Part shown: positions 11,176 to 19,984 of the stretch, piece by piece | How positions within the stretch are numbered: the first letter of the stretch is position 1 | Layout of the letters: each line of letters opens with the position of its first letter | Assembly: GCF_000721105.1 (NCBI RefSeq) | Contig: NZ_JOEV01000054.1 | Location: 1-64,000 of the forward strand | Direction of reading: 5' to 3' | Source of the DNA: Streptomyces cellulosae | Lineage (GTDB): Bacteria > Actinomycetota > Actinomycetes > Streptomycetales > Streptomycetaceae | Length of the DNA: 64,000 bases | The notes under the pieces: model-generated | What the model was told of the DNA's origin: nothing | Database searches by the model: none | What the model saw: only the letters and a program-made list of their open reading frames with translations | Translations under genes and position numbers: made by a program

Positions 11176-13067
11176 CGGCGACCACGACCACCGCACCGGA
11201 CAAGGACAAGGACAGGGACGAGGGCAAGGGCAAGGGCAAGGGCAAGAAGCAGCCGGCCGGGGAACTCCACGCGTCGGGTGACCCCTTCGACCGGGACGTC
11301 CTGCCCACTCCCCCGGGCGCCACCGCCGCTCTCCTGCGTTCCCTGCTCGCCCCGATGCGGGCCCGGGTCGCGTTCACCTCGTTCCTGCTGCTGCTCCAGC
11401 AGGCGGCGGTGCAGGCGGGCCCGCTGCTGGTGGCGTACGCCATCGACCGCGCGGTGCCGGCGTTCCGGGACCACGACAACGGCCCGCTGATCGCCGTGGC
11501 CGCCGGCTACCTGCTGTGCGCGCTGACCTCCGGCGGGCTCCAGTACGCGTTCATCATCGCCTCCGCCCGCGTCAACCAGGACGTACTGCTGGACCTGCGC
11601 GGCCGGATCTTCCGGCACGCGCAGGCGCTGAGCATCGACTTCCACGAGCGGTACACGTCCGGCCGGCTGATCTCCCGCTCCACCACCGACGTGGAGTCGC
11701 TGCGCGAGCTGCTCAGCGAGGGCCTGCAGGAACTGGTCACGGTCATCCTGTCCTTCGTCTACATCTCGGTGCTGCTGCTCTGGCTCGACCTGGGGCTGGG
11801 CACGGTCGCGGTGGCGTCCTTCGTGCCGCTGTACCTCCTCGTGCGGTCGTACCGGCGGCGGGCGGCGCGGGTGTACGCGAAGCGGTCCACGACGATCGCC
11901 GCCGTGATCGTGAAGTTCGTCGAGACGATGAACGGCATCCGCCCGGTGCGCGCGTTCCGCCGCGAGGCCGCCAACGACGCCGACTTCGCCGTCCTCAACA
12001 AGCGGCACGAGCGGGTCAACGGGGACGCGCTGCTGGAGATGGCCCGCTATGTCGTCAGCTCCCGGCTGGTCGCCAACACGGCGGTCGCGCTGATCGTGCT
12101 GTGGGGCGCCTACCGCGTGGCGGGCGGCTCGCTGGACCTGGGTGTGCTGGCCGCGGCGGTGCTGTATCTGCGGCGGCTGTACGACCCGATCGACCGGCTC
12201 GGGATGTTCCTGAACTCGTACCAGTCGGCGGCGGCCTCGCTGGAGAAGATCGCCGGGCTGCTGGCGCAGACGCCGTCCGTGCCGGAGCCGGAGTCCCCCC
12301 GGGAACTGCCTCCTCCGGAGTCGGAGTTCCCCGGCCGCGAGGTGGTCTTCGACGGGGTCCGGTTCGCCTACCGCACCGGCGGCGAGGTGCTGCCCCGCTT
12401 CGATCTGACGCTGCCGGCCGGACAGACGGTCGCGGTCGTCGGCTCGACCGGCGCCGGCAAGTCGACCCTGGCCAAGCTGCTGGCCCGGTTCTACGACCCC
12501 ACCGAGGGCCGGGTCCTGCTCGACGGCGTCGACCTGCGCGAGCTGTCCGTGCGGGAACTGCGGCGCGGGGTGGTCATGGTGACGCAGGAGGCGTTCCTGT
12601 TCTCCGGCACGGTCGCCGAGAACATCGCGATCGGACGGCCGGACGCCACCCGTGAGGACATCGAGCGGGCCGCGAAGGCGATCGGCGCGCACGAGTTCAT
12701 CAGCTCCCTGCCCGACGGCTACGACACGGACGTCCGCAAGCGCGGCGGCCGTATCTCCGCCGGTCAGCGCCAACTCGTGGCCTTCGCGCGGGCCTTGCTC
12801 GCCGATCCGGCGGTGCTGATCCTGGACGAGGCGACCAGTTCGCTCGACATCCCGGGCGAACGGGCCGTGCAGCGGGCGATGGCGACGGTCCTCCACGGCC
12901 GTACGGCGGTGGTGATCGCGCACCGGCTGTCGACCGTGGAGATCGCCGACCGGGTGCTGGTGATGGAGCACGGCCGCATCGTGGAGGACGGCACCCCGGC
13001 CGAACTCATCGCGGAGACGGGCCGGTTCGCGGACCTGCACCGGGCGTGGCGGGACAGTCTGGCGTGA
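11172..13067 (+). CDS. ABC exporter half-transporter, catalytic NBD
   Basis: 631 aa from the ATG at 11172 that overlaps the previous stop. A charged N-terminal tail of alternating Lys/Gly/Asp (DKDKDRDEGKGKGKGKK) precedes the membrane domain (six helices, about 70-350). The NBD has Walker A GSTGAGKST, Walker B ILILDEATSSLD with the catalytic Glu, and H-loop AHRLST, but its signature is ISAGQRQ instead of LSGGQ. This complements the partner exactly: this subunit's Walker motifs meet the partner's good LSGGQ to form the active site, and its altered signature meets the partner's Asp-type Walker B to form the degenerate site. The pair should act as one heterodimer. Confidence 0.92.
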   Translation: MTATTTTAPDKDKDRDEGKGKGKGKKQPAGELHASGDPFDRDVLPTPPGATAALLRSLLAPMRARVAFTSFLLLLQQAAVQAGPLLVAYAIDRAVPAFRDHDNGPLIAVAAGYLLCALTSGGLQYAFIIASARVNQDVLLDLRGRIFRHAQALSIDFHERYTSGRLISRSTTDVESLRELLSEGLQELVTVILSFVYISVLLLWLDLGLGTVAVASFVPLYLLVRSYRRRAARVYAKRSTTIAAVIVKFVETMNGIRPVRAFRREAANDADFAVLNKRHERVNGDALLEMARYVVSSRLVANTAVALIVLWGAYRVAGGSLDLGVLAAAVLYLRRLYDPIDRLGMFLNSYQSAAASLEKIAGLLAQTPSVPEPESPRELPPPESEFPGREVVFDGVRFAYRTGGEVLPRFDLTLPAGQTVAVVGSTGAGKSTLAKLLARFYDPTEGRVLLDGVDLRELSVRELRRGVVMVTQEAFLFSGTVAENIAIGRPDATREDIERAAKAIGAHEFISSLPDGYDTDVRKRGGRISAGQRQLVAFARALLADPAVLILDEATSSLDIPGERAVQRAMATVLHGRTAVVIAHRLSTVEIADRVLVMEHGRIVEDGTPAELIAETGRFADLHRAWRDSLA

Positions 13068-13510
13068 CGACGGACCGTATGGGACCCGCGAGGCGATGCG
13101 CGATGCCGGCCCAGCTTCCGGGGCGGCTGCGGAAGGTCGACAGCCCGGACCGCATCCGGCCCCCGCGCTCCACCCCGCCCGGCGGCTGCGAGGCCGGCGC
13201 GTGGCCGTACGGCCACGACGGCGTCCACCTCGGCGGACCGCACACGGCCTGACCCGTCGTCCCGCTCGCCCCACCGACTGCCGTGCGTACGGCCGCCTCG
13301 CGCGGGCAGCGCGCCGACCGCGATGAGCAGAGCTGAGCGGTCATGAGCAGCCGCATGGCGGCCGAAGGAGCAGGTGTCACCTGCATGATGAGACACAGAG
13401 TCCGGAACCGGCCGTACGGCCCGTGACCGACCTGTCAGGGCGCTGCCGCACCGTTCGCCGCAACGGTGCTCCGGCCAGTCGCCCCCTGTCTCCTCTGCTG
13501 AAGGTGTTCC
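13068..13510. promoter_or_regulatory. Intergenic region with a palindrome
   Basis: 443 bp between the exporter operon and the glycosyltransferase. Open frames here lack family features and overlap the neighbours. The notable element is the perfect inverted repeat CAGGTG-T-CACCTG at 13371-13383, about 130 bp upstream of the glycosyltransferase ATG, which could be a dimeric repressor site. Confidence 0.35.
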
Positions 13511-14629
13511 ATGCACATCCTGTTCTCCGGCACGCCGGCCTACGGCCACCTGCTGCCGCTCCTCCCCTTGGAGAGGGCGGCCCGCCGGGCCGGTCACACC
13601 ACCGCGTTCCTCACCCACTCCTCGCTCGACGGCCTGGTGGCTCCCGCTCCCGTCCGCTCGGCCGGCGCGACGCTCGAGGACACGCTGGGCGCGTTCCAGC
13701 GGCGGACCGGGACGAACGCCGCCACCGACATGAGCCCGGCCACCGCGGGCGAGTTCTTCGGCGGCACGCGCGTGGACCTGGGCGCCGACGAAGCCCTGGT
13801 GGCGGCCGGTGACTTCGGGCCCGATCTGGTGATCGCCGAGACGGCCGACTTCCTCGGCCCGCTGGCGGCCTCCCGGCTCGGCGTGCCGTGGGCGTCCCAC
13901 GGCGTCGGTATCGCCCTGGACGCGCCCCTGGCCGAGGCCATGTGGGCGACGGCTGCCGCCCGTGCCACGGAACGGGGCATCACCCTGGCCCGCCCGTTCG
14001 CGTCGGTCGATCCCTGGCCCGAGTGCCTCCAGCGCGACGACTGGCAGCCGCCGGCGGACCGCGTCACCATCCGGCCCGAGGCGCACGGGTCCGAGGACGG
14101 CACCGACTGGCAGGCACCGGTCTTCACCGGCCGTGAGCACCTGCCCCGGGTCCTGGTGACGCTGGGCACGATCATCGACGACAACGAGACTCTGACGGAC
14201 ATCGTCGCCTCGCTCACCGAGCACGACGTGAACGTGGTGGTCGCTCTGCCGCCGTCGTCGTCGTCGGGGCCGCTGCCCGTGGCGGGCGACGGCGTGCACG
14301 TGACCGGGTTCGTCCCCATGGCGCTCCTGCTCCAGGGGGTGGACGCGGTCGTCTCCTCCGGCGGTGCCGGCACCGTGCTGTCGGTGCTCGGCGCGGGGAT
14401 CCCGATGGTGATCTATCCCCTGGGACTGGACAAGCCGCTCAACGCCGAACGCACGGCAGCGCTCGGTGCCGCCGAGGTCATCGGCGGCGCCCACGAAGCC
14501 GGAAAGGCCGTCATGCGGGTGCTGGAGCAGCCGTCCTACCGGGCTGCCGCAGGCTCCGCGGCGCGGCACATCGACGCGATGAACCCGGCCGAGAAGGTCC
14601 TGTCCCTCCTGACCGACCGCCGGGACTGA
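13511..14629 (+). CDS. Glycosyltransferase, GT-B fold (GT1/MGT type)
   Basis: 372 aa, slightly short for the family (usually 390-430). The N-terminal acceptor half opens MHILFSGTPAYGHLLPLLPL, the usual first strand and glycine loop with the catalytic His region. The C-terminal donor half includes LVTLGTII, a VTGFVPMALLL segment, and DAVVSSGGAGTVLSVLGAG followed by PMVIYPLGLDKPLNAER, which aligns with the nucleotide-sugar binding block of macrolide and UDP-glucuronosyl-type transferases. It would add an activated sugar to a small lipophilic acceptor in the cytoplasm. The next gene is an oxidoreductase 65 bp downstream, so the two may modify one metabolite. No polyketide or other biosynthetic core is adjacent. 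Confidence 0.85.
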   Translation: MHILFSGTPAYGHLLPLLPLERAARRAGHTTAFLTHSSLDGLVAPAPVRSAGATLEDTLGAFQRRTGTNAATDMSPATAGEFFGGTRVDLGADEALVAAGDFGPDLVIAETADFLGPLAASRLGVPWASHGVGIALDAPLAEAMWATAAARATERGITLARPFASVDPWPECLQRDDWQPPADRVTIRPEAHGSEDGTDWQAPVFTGREHLPRVLVTLGTIIDDNETLTDIVASLTEHDVNVVVALPPSSSSGPLPVAGDGVHVTGFVPMALLLQGVDAVVSSGGAGTVLSVLGAGIPMVIYPLGLDKPLNAERTAALGAAEVIGGAHEAGKAVMRVLEQPSYRAAAGSAARHIDAMNPAEKVLSLLTDRRD

Positions 14630-14694
14630 GCCCTGTGCACGGCGGACAGGACGCCGACCCCGCTCGGGGGCGGCGACAGAACGAGGAAAAGACC

Positions 14695-15699
14695 ATGTAC
14701 GCAGTACGGCAGTACGTCTTCGGACCGCCGGACCGGCTGGTGTACGAGAAGGTGGACTGTCCGCTGCCCGGCCCCGGCGAGGTCCGTATCGCCGTCACGG
14801 CCGCGGGCGTCCACCTCATGGACACCGTGCTGCGCGCCGGGCGGGATCTGGGCATGGCGTTGCCGCGGCTTCCGATGACGCCCGGCCGGGAGGTCGCGGG
14901 CGTGGTGGACGCCGTCGGTCCCGGCGTCGACGAGAGCTGGCTCGGCGTTCGGGCGGTCGCCTATCTGGGACACGAACGCAACGGCGGCTACGCCGAGTTC
15001 GCCGTGGCACCGGCCGAGGCGCTGCACTCGGTCCCCGACGAGGTCGACGATGCCACGGCGGTCGCCATGATCGGGACCGGGCGGACCACGACAGGCGTCC
15101 TGGAACAGGCCGCCCTGACCGCCGGGGACGTCGTCGTGGTCACGGCGGCGGCCGGAGGGATGGGCGCCCTCCTCGTCCAGGCGGCGCGACGGGCCGGTGC
15201 CCTGGTCGTCGGGCTGGCCGGCGGCGCGCACAAGACCGCCGTGGTGCTCGAACAGGGCGCGAACGGCGCCGTGGACTACACCGTGCCCGGCTGGGAGGCA
15301 CGGTTGGCCGAGGCGCTGGGCGACGCGTCGTCGACGGTCGTCTTCGACGGCGTGGGCGGCCGGCTCGGCCGGGCCGCCGCCGAGTCGCTCGGCGCGGGCG
15401 GACGGCACCTGTATTTCGGCTGGGCGTCCGACGAAGGACGGTTCGCCACGTTCACCCCCGAGGAGCTGGCCAAGTCCGGCATCACCTCCCGACTCGCGGT
15501 GGGTCCCACCCTCTTCGCCCTGCCGGGCGGCATCCGCCGTCTTGAGGAGACGGCACTCGGCTGGGCGGCGGCCGATCTGATGCGTCCCCTGGTGCACGCC
15601 TTCCCTCTGTCCCGTGCGGCACAGGCCCACCAGGCACTGGAGACCCGGGCCACCGTGGGGAAGGTGGTGCTGCGGCCGGAGACCGACACCGGGCGGTGA
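14695..15699 (+). CDS. Zinc-type alcohol dehydrogenase / quinone oxidoreductase (MDR)
   Basis: 334 aa from the ATG at 14695, which is preceded by GAGGAA. The frame stays open 60 bp further upstream, but without an RBS or conserved sequence. It is an MDR-superfamily protein: an N-terminal GroES-like domain (MYAVRQYVFG to about 120) with LPMTPGREVAGVVDAVG, then a Rossmann NAD(P) domain with VVVTAAAGGMGALLVQAARRAG and GANGAVDY. The structural zinc cysteines are absent, so it belongs with the zinc-independent quinone oxidoreductase/enoyl reductase branch. It probably reduces an enone or quinone with NADPH. It lies just after the glycosyltransferase gene and is probably co-transcribed with it. Confidence 0.88.
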   Translation: MYAVRQYVFGPPDRLVYEKVDCPLPGPGEVRIAVTAAGVHLMDTVLRAGRDLGMALPRLPMTPGREVAGVVDAVGPGVDESWLGVRAVAYLGHERNGGYAEFAVAPAEALHSVPDEVDDATAVAMIGTGRTTTGVLEQAALTAGDVVVVTAAAGGMGALLVQAARRAGALVVGLAGGAHKTAVVLEQGANGAVDYTVPGWEARLAEALGDASSTVVFDGVGGRLGRAAAESLGAGGRHLYFGWASDEGRFATFTPEELAKSGITSRLAVGPTLFALPGGIRRLEETALGWAAADLMRPLVHAFPLSRAAQAHQALETRATVGKVVLRPETDTGR

Positions 15700-15784
15700 C
15701 CGTGCCCGTGCTGTCCCCGTCGACCGTCCCCGTCAGCCGTCGGCGCCGGCCGTCCGGAGCGGGTCCGGCGGACCGGTCCCGGGA

Positions 15785-17836
15785 TCACGGCGGGAGCAGC
15801 GGAAGGCGGGCCTCCTCATGACGCCACATGACCTCCTCGATGCGCGAGACGGCAGTGGCCAGATGACGGCGGTATGTGCTGTAGGGCATCCCGAGCCGTC
15901 GCGCGGCCGCTTCCTGCGTCGGTGCGCCCTCCAGGAAGCCGAGCGTGGCGGCCCGGTGCATCTTGTCGCCGCCGCGCTCGGTCACGAGGCTGGCGACAGC
16001 GTTGAGCAGCACCTCTCGCAGGGACATGCCGTGGTCGGTGACGAGGCGGCTGCGGCGCAGCGGGTTCACCTCCAGGGCCCGCGGCCGCCGCAGATCCCGC
16101 AGTGCGGAGCGGACGGCGGCGGCGAACTCCGCCCGGCTCAGCGCGGGCGGCCGTACGGCGGGCACCGGTGCAGCGGCCGCGGCCAGGTCGTGCTGCGGGC
16201 CGGCCGACACGGCCTCTTGCTTGTCGGACAGCCACGCCAGGGGCCGCAACGCGCGCCAGTCGTGTGCGAAGAGCCGGTACGCGTATCCGCCGACGGTGAC
16301 GGGCCTCGGCACCGGTGCCATGTCGCAGAACTCCATGTGCGCGTCCCAGAAGCCGTCGTCGCGCAGCACGATGAACGACCATGCCAGGCCGGAGTCCCGC
16401 AGGAGTTCGCCCAGCATCCGCCAGAGCATCAGGTCCATCACCGGCGAAGGTCGCTGGTAGTGCTGTGGGTGGACGTGGAACCGGCCCAGGGCGATGTGCT
16501 CCGCCGGCCGGAGCGGCCCGTGCAACGCGACGTGCTCCCAGGCAGCGGCGGCGACGGGGTCGTGCGCGCGCCCCTGGTGGGACTCCGGCCGCAGCCAGGC
16601 GGAGAAGGCCGTGGCACGTGCCCCGCCGCGCGGGCGCTGCACCCGGAAGTCCTGCGGCCGGGTCCGCAGCCAGTAACGGACCACCGCGGCGGAGTCGGGT
16701 CCTTCGCTCCGCTCGGCGAGGGCGAGCACGTCGGCCGCCGCCGACGGGTCGTACGGGTGGTCCTCCACCAGGCCCGGGGTGTACCACGCGTGACTCTGGG
16801 CCATGTAGCCCTCACCCCGGTAGAGGAACTGGAGGGATCCGACGGCCCGCAGCAGGCGGTCGGGAGGGGCGGCGGCGACCCGGTCCAGCAGGTGAGCGTG
16901 CATACGCCGGTGGAGCTGGTCGAATCCCTCCGTGTCACGCCACCGCAGATCGGCCGCGAGTGCCTCCCGCAGGACGTCGTGCGGGAAGATCCCCTCGGCA
17001 CAGTGGTCGACGTACGGCTGCTCCCGCAGCCACGCGAACAGTTCCGGCGCGTCGTCGCCGACCACAGCACGCAGGAGCGCCTCGGTCGTCAGGTGGGCCT
17101 GGGCGCAGACCTCGAGGACGAGACGGTGCCGGGGGCCGGGCAGGGGCCCCAGAACCTGCCGCAGCAGTGCCCCGATCGTGTCGGGGTCCGGCGTCCAGCG
17201 CCCTGACGGCGGCAGGCCGGTGTCCTGTCGCTTCGCCACGTGGGCGGCCAGGACGAGGGCGAGCGGATGGCCCGCGGCGAAGGCCAGCAGCGGCCCGCGG
17301 AGGGCGGGGGCGATGCCCCGTTGCTCCAGGAAGGTCTCCGCCTCGCTCGTGTTCAGGTCGCCGAGCGCCACCACGCCGAGCACGTCCGCCCAGCCGGGAT
17401 CCGCCGCCCAGCTCACGTCCGGCGCGTGCCGGCCCGCCACGACGACCAGCACATCGCCCGGCAGCCCCGGCAGGAACTCCTCGCGCAGCCACGGCTCCAG
17501 GCTCTGGCAGTACTCGAAGGTGTCGATCAGCAGCACTGCTCCCGGCTCGCGCACAGCAGTCGCCGCCTCCTCGAACGCCTCGGGCGTCACGGGCACGTTC
17601 CGGCCGTCGACGTGGACGACCAGCCGGCCGGCGGCGCGGGCCTCGCGGGCGTACCGCCGCATCAACGCCGACTTGCCGATGCCGCCGGGGCCGTGCACGT
17701 ACAGGACAGAGGGTGCTCCCGGGCGTCCTGCCAACGCATCTCGCAGCAGGGCGAGTTCGGCGCTCCGGCCGACGAACGCGTCGTCCATGGCCGCGTGCAC
17801 GCTGTCGGCGATCGTGCCGCGTGGCGATGCTTGCAT
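15785..17836 (-). CDS. STAND-like ATPase with C-terminal winged HTH
   Basis: 683 aa. GGAAGG lies a few bases before the ATG at 17836. The N-terminus has an AAA_16/NB-ARC-like P-loop: FVGRSAELALLRDAL, Walker A HGPGGIGKSALMRRYA (about 49-64), and a Walker B strand VLLIDTFEYC. WLREQPYVDHC and the FPHDVLREALAADL block resemble the helical arm of signal-transduction ATPases. A middle acyltransferase-like or sensor region (about 440-570) ends DWRALRPLAWL. The C-terminus (REVLLNAVASL to RRLGMPYSTYRRHLATAV) looks like a winged or tetrahelical HTH. A paralogue of the same layout is at 58428-60527. It is probably an ATP-dependent transcription regulator with unknown signal and targets; it converges on the oxidoreductase gene. 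Confidence 0.7.
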   Translation of the reverse strand: MQASPRGTIADSVHAAMDDAFVGRSAELALLRDALAGRPGAPSVLYVHGPGGIGKSALMRRYAREARAAGRLVVHVDGRNVPVTPEAFEEAATAVREPGAVLLIDTFEYCQSLEPWLREEFLPGLPGDVLVVVAGRHAPDVSWAADPGWADVLGVVALGDLNTSEAETFLEQRGIAPALRGPLLAFAAGHPLALVLAAHVAKRQDTGLPPSGRWTPDPDTIGALLRQVLGPLPGPRHRLVLEVCAQAHLTTEALLRAVVGDDAPELFAWLREQPYVDHCAEGIFPHDVLREALAADLRWRDTEGFDQLHRRMHAHLLDRVAAAPPDRLLRAVGSLQFLYRGEGYMAQSHAWYTPGLVEDHPYDPSAAADVLALAERSEGPDSAAVVRYWLRTRPQDFRVQRPRGGARATAFSAWLRPESHQGRAHDPVAAAAWEHVALHGPLRPAEHIALGRFHVHPQHYQRPSPVMDLMLWRMLGELLRDSGLAWSFIVLRDDGFWDAHMEFCDMAPVPRPVTVGGYAYRLFAHDWRALRPLAWLSDKQEAVSAGPQHDLAAAAAPVPAVRPPALSRAEFAAAVRSALRDLRRPRALEVNPLRRSRLVTDHGMSLREVLLNAVASLVTERGGDKMHRAATLGFLEGAPTQEAAARRLGMPYSTYRRHLATAVSRIEEVMWRHEEARLPLLPP

Positions 17837-18183
17837 CTCTTGCCTTCCCAGTCGGCGTCCTGTGCGTGGCAGCTCACTCGCGAGGGCACGTCAGGGCATC
17901 CCGGCCGTCAAGCAAGCCTAACCAAAGCCGAGTTCGCCGCCCGGCGGAGGGCAGGCCGCTCCGCCAGGCGGCCGATGTGCCGTCCGGTGGGCCGTCGCCA
18001 TGGGTGCAGATCTTCGAGCTGGGCGTCCCGTCAGGAATCGGCCGGAGAGCCCCGTCTGCCGGCAGGACCGGGCTGCTCCCGACGGAGCAGAGAGCCAGGC
18101 GCGGCTTGTCGTCGCCGACGCCGCCGCCCGCCCTGACGCAGCCCGAGGGACCCCGGTTCCTGGCGCCGGGTTCGGGGTGTCCG
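17837..18183. other. Gene-free interval, 347 bp
   Basis: Lies between the start of the STAND-like ATPase gene and the end of the flavoprotein gene, both on minus. I see no convincing ORF. It should hold the ATPase promoter and a trailer for the flavoprotein transcript. A CCCCGG...CCGGG-rich stretch near 18150-18178 could form a loose hairpin. Confidence 0.4.
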
Positions 18184-19137
18184 TCAGGCGGCCATGGCTC
18201 GTTGCGTGTCCTCGGTGACGAGGTCGAGGTTCAGCCCGGCCGCGGCCCTCAGTCCAGCCGCCGCGGAGCCGATCACCGTCTCGGTGACACTGGTGACATT
18301 GCCCGCCGCGAACACTCCGGCCACACTGGTCGCACCCTGCGGGTTCGCCGCCACGTAACTGCCGGCGACCTGCCCGAACATCTCCCAGTCCGTGACCTCG
18401 AGGCCCAGACCGGCCAGCCCCGCAACGCGGGCGGTGAAGCGCGGTGCGACCACGAGATGGGTGAGCTCCACACGCCGCCCCTGTGCGAGCAGCACCGCCG
18501 CCAGCCGGTCGTCCACGACATCCAGCTCGGACACCCTTTCCTCCACGACCTGCACCGAACGAGCCTCCAGGCGGGCCCGTGCCGTGTCGTCGAGGGGCGG
18601 CGCGGTGTGCCTGAACAGGGTGACCTCGTCGCTCCACTGGCTCCACAGCAGCGCCTGTTCCACGCCCACCGCGCTCGTGGCCAGGACGCCGATGGGCTGA
18701 TCTTGTACCTCCCATCCGTGGCAGTAGGGGCAGTGCAGCACGTCGCGTGCCCAGCGCTCGGCCACGCCGGGCACGTCGGGAAGTTCGTCCACCAGCCCGG
18801 TGGCCAGGAGCAGCCGTCGCGCTCGTACGGTGTCGCCGTTGTCGAGGTCGACGCGAAAGTGTGCGTCCGTCTCGCGCGCCGCGGCAACCACCGAGGCCGT
18901 CGCACTCTCCACTGAGAAGCGAGCGACCTCGCGCCGTGCGAGGTCCAGGAAACCGGCAGGGGCGATGCCCTCATGCCCCAGGTAGTTGTGGATGGCCCGC
19001 GCGGGGGCGTTGCGCTGCTGCCCGGCATCGACGACCAGTACGGAGCGGCGGGCGCGCCCGAGGGTGAGCGCCGCGTTGAGACCGGCCGCGCCCGCGCCGA
19101 TGACGACGGCGTCGTACAGGGGGTGTTCGTTTGTCAT
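18184..19137 (-). CDS. Thioredoxin-reductase-like FAD/NAD(P)-dependent oxidoreductase
   Basis: 317 aa from the ATG at 19137; the frame continues upstream to 19887 but runs through the divergent regulator gene. The first FAD-binding motif is VVIGAGAAGLNAALTLGRA (about 11-29). The redox motif HCPYCHGWE (about 138-146) has the CxxC of thioredoxin reductases. A second dinucleotide region has GVLATSAVGVEQALLW, and the C-terminal FAD contact is VAGVFAAGNVTSV. The second Rossmann motif is degenerate, with no clear GxGxxG, as in the gliotoxin/holomycin-type dithiol oxidases and other TrxR-like proteins. It could therefore be a disulfide/dithiol enzyme and not a true thioredoxin reductase. It is divergent from an XRE-cupin regulator, a common regulator-target pairing. 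Confidence 0.88.
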   Translation of the reverse strand: MTNEHPLYDAVVIGAGAAGLNAALTLGRARRSVLVVDAGQQRNAPARAIHNYLGHEGIAPAGFLDLARREVARFSVESATASVVAAARETDAHFRVDLDNGDTVRARRLLLATGLVDELPDVPGVAERWARDVLHCPYCHGWEVQDQPIGVLATSAVGVEQALLWSQWSDEVTLFRHTAPPLDDTARARLEARSVQVVEERVSELDVVDDRLAAVLLAQGRRVELTHLVVAPRFTARVAGLAGLGLEVTDWEMFGQVAGSYVAANPQGATSVAGVFAAGNVTSVTETVIGSAAAGLRAAAGLNLDLVTEDTQRAMAA

Positions 19138-19221
19138 GGTGGTGCCTCCCTTTCGCCGGTGATCCTGCGGCCGTCCGCCGGGCCCGGCCAAGGCCGCTTG
19201 CCAACCCGGCAAGATGAGGGT
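19138..19221. promoter_or_regulatory. Divergent promoter region, 84 bp
   Basis: This short gap separates the flavoprotein start (minus) from the XRE-cupin start (plus), so both promoters and probably the regulator's operator must lie here or just inside the genes. I cannot place -10/-35 boxes with confidence. Confidence 0.5.
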
Positions 19222-19809
19222 GTGAACCGCGATGAGACAAACGGTGTTCTGCGTTCGGTCGGCGGCCGTCTGCGGGCGCTTCGTCAGGAGCGCAACGCCA
19301 CCCTGGACGACATCAGCGCCCTCAGCGGCATCTCCCCGAGCACGCTGTCCCGGCTGGAGTCCGGACAGCGCAAGTACACCCTGGATCTGCTGCTGCCGCT
19401 CGCGGCCGCGTACAACCTGCCACTGGACGAGCTGGTCGGCGCCCCGCAGACGGGCGACCCCCGTGTCCACCTGCGCCCGGTCGCCGCACCCCGGCAGGGC
19501 CGAACGGTGATCCCTCTGGTGCGCCACTACGGCGGGCCGCATGCCCACAAACAGATTCTGTCTCCGGAGCCGGCAGCCGCTGACGGGCCCGAGCTGAACA
19601 CTCACCAGGGTTTCAACTGGATCTACGTCCTGTTCGGACGACTGCGCATCACGGCAGGCGGGGCGGAACTCGTGGTCCAGGCGGGAGAGGCCGCCGAGTT
19701 CGACACGCGCCTGCCGCATGCCTTCAGCAACGCGGGTGACCAGCCTGTCGAGTTCCTCAGTCTGTTCGGTGCCCAGGGTGAGCGCATGCGCCTCAAGGCG
19801 TGGGAGTAG
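19222..19809 (+). CDS. XRE-family HTH regulator with C-terminal cupin
   Basis: 195 aa from the GTG at 19222, preceded closely by GAGGG. The frame is open from 18973, but that extension overlaps the divergent flavoprotein gene. The N-terminal HTH_3 domain covers about residues 10-65 (LRALRQERNATLDDIS, SGISPSTLSRLESGQRKYT). The C-terminal cupin (about 115-195) includes LFGRLRITAGGAELVVQAGE, EFDTRLPHAFSNAG and VEFLSLFG. This combination is a common small-molecule-responsive regulator. Its position, divergent from the TrxR-like oxidoreductase and 175 bp before an alpha/beta hydrolase, suggests it controls one or both. Confidence 0.9.
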   Translation: MNRDETNGVLRSVGGRLRALRQERNATLDDISALSGISPSTLSRLESGQRKYTLDLLLPLAAAYNLPLDELVGAPQTGDPRVHLRPVAAPRQGRTVIPLVRHYGGPHAHKQILSPEPAAADGPELNTHQGFNWIYVLFGRLRITAGGAELVVQAGEAAEFDTRLPHAFSNAGDQPVEFLSLFGAQGERMRLKAWE

Positions 19810-19984
19810 CACGGCGGAGGATCCGGGGCCTGCTGCCGGCGGGCCGGGACACAGCGGTCGCGCGCCGGTGGGCGCGGACACCGGCATCCGTCTTGCAAAG
19901 GTGGCAAGAAGGCTTCGTGCTCCGCCCGCGCACGGGACATGATCGCCCTTCCCGGCCCGCCTCCCCAGAACTCAGGGAGCACAC

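Noticed and set aside
9260..11196. Minus-strand open frames opposite the first ABC gene
   Set aside because: They are shadows of the strongly supported exporter genes, with Arg/Pro/Gly-rich noise.
13006..13386. Minus-strand open frame of 126 codons after the exporter
   Set aside because: It overlaps the exporter 3' end, has no RBS and resembles no family.
14635..14694. Upstream extension of the oxidoreductase
   Set aside because: The GroES-like domain begins at the ATG at 14695, which has a GAGGAA ribosome binding site; the extension is not conserved-looking.
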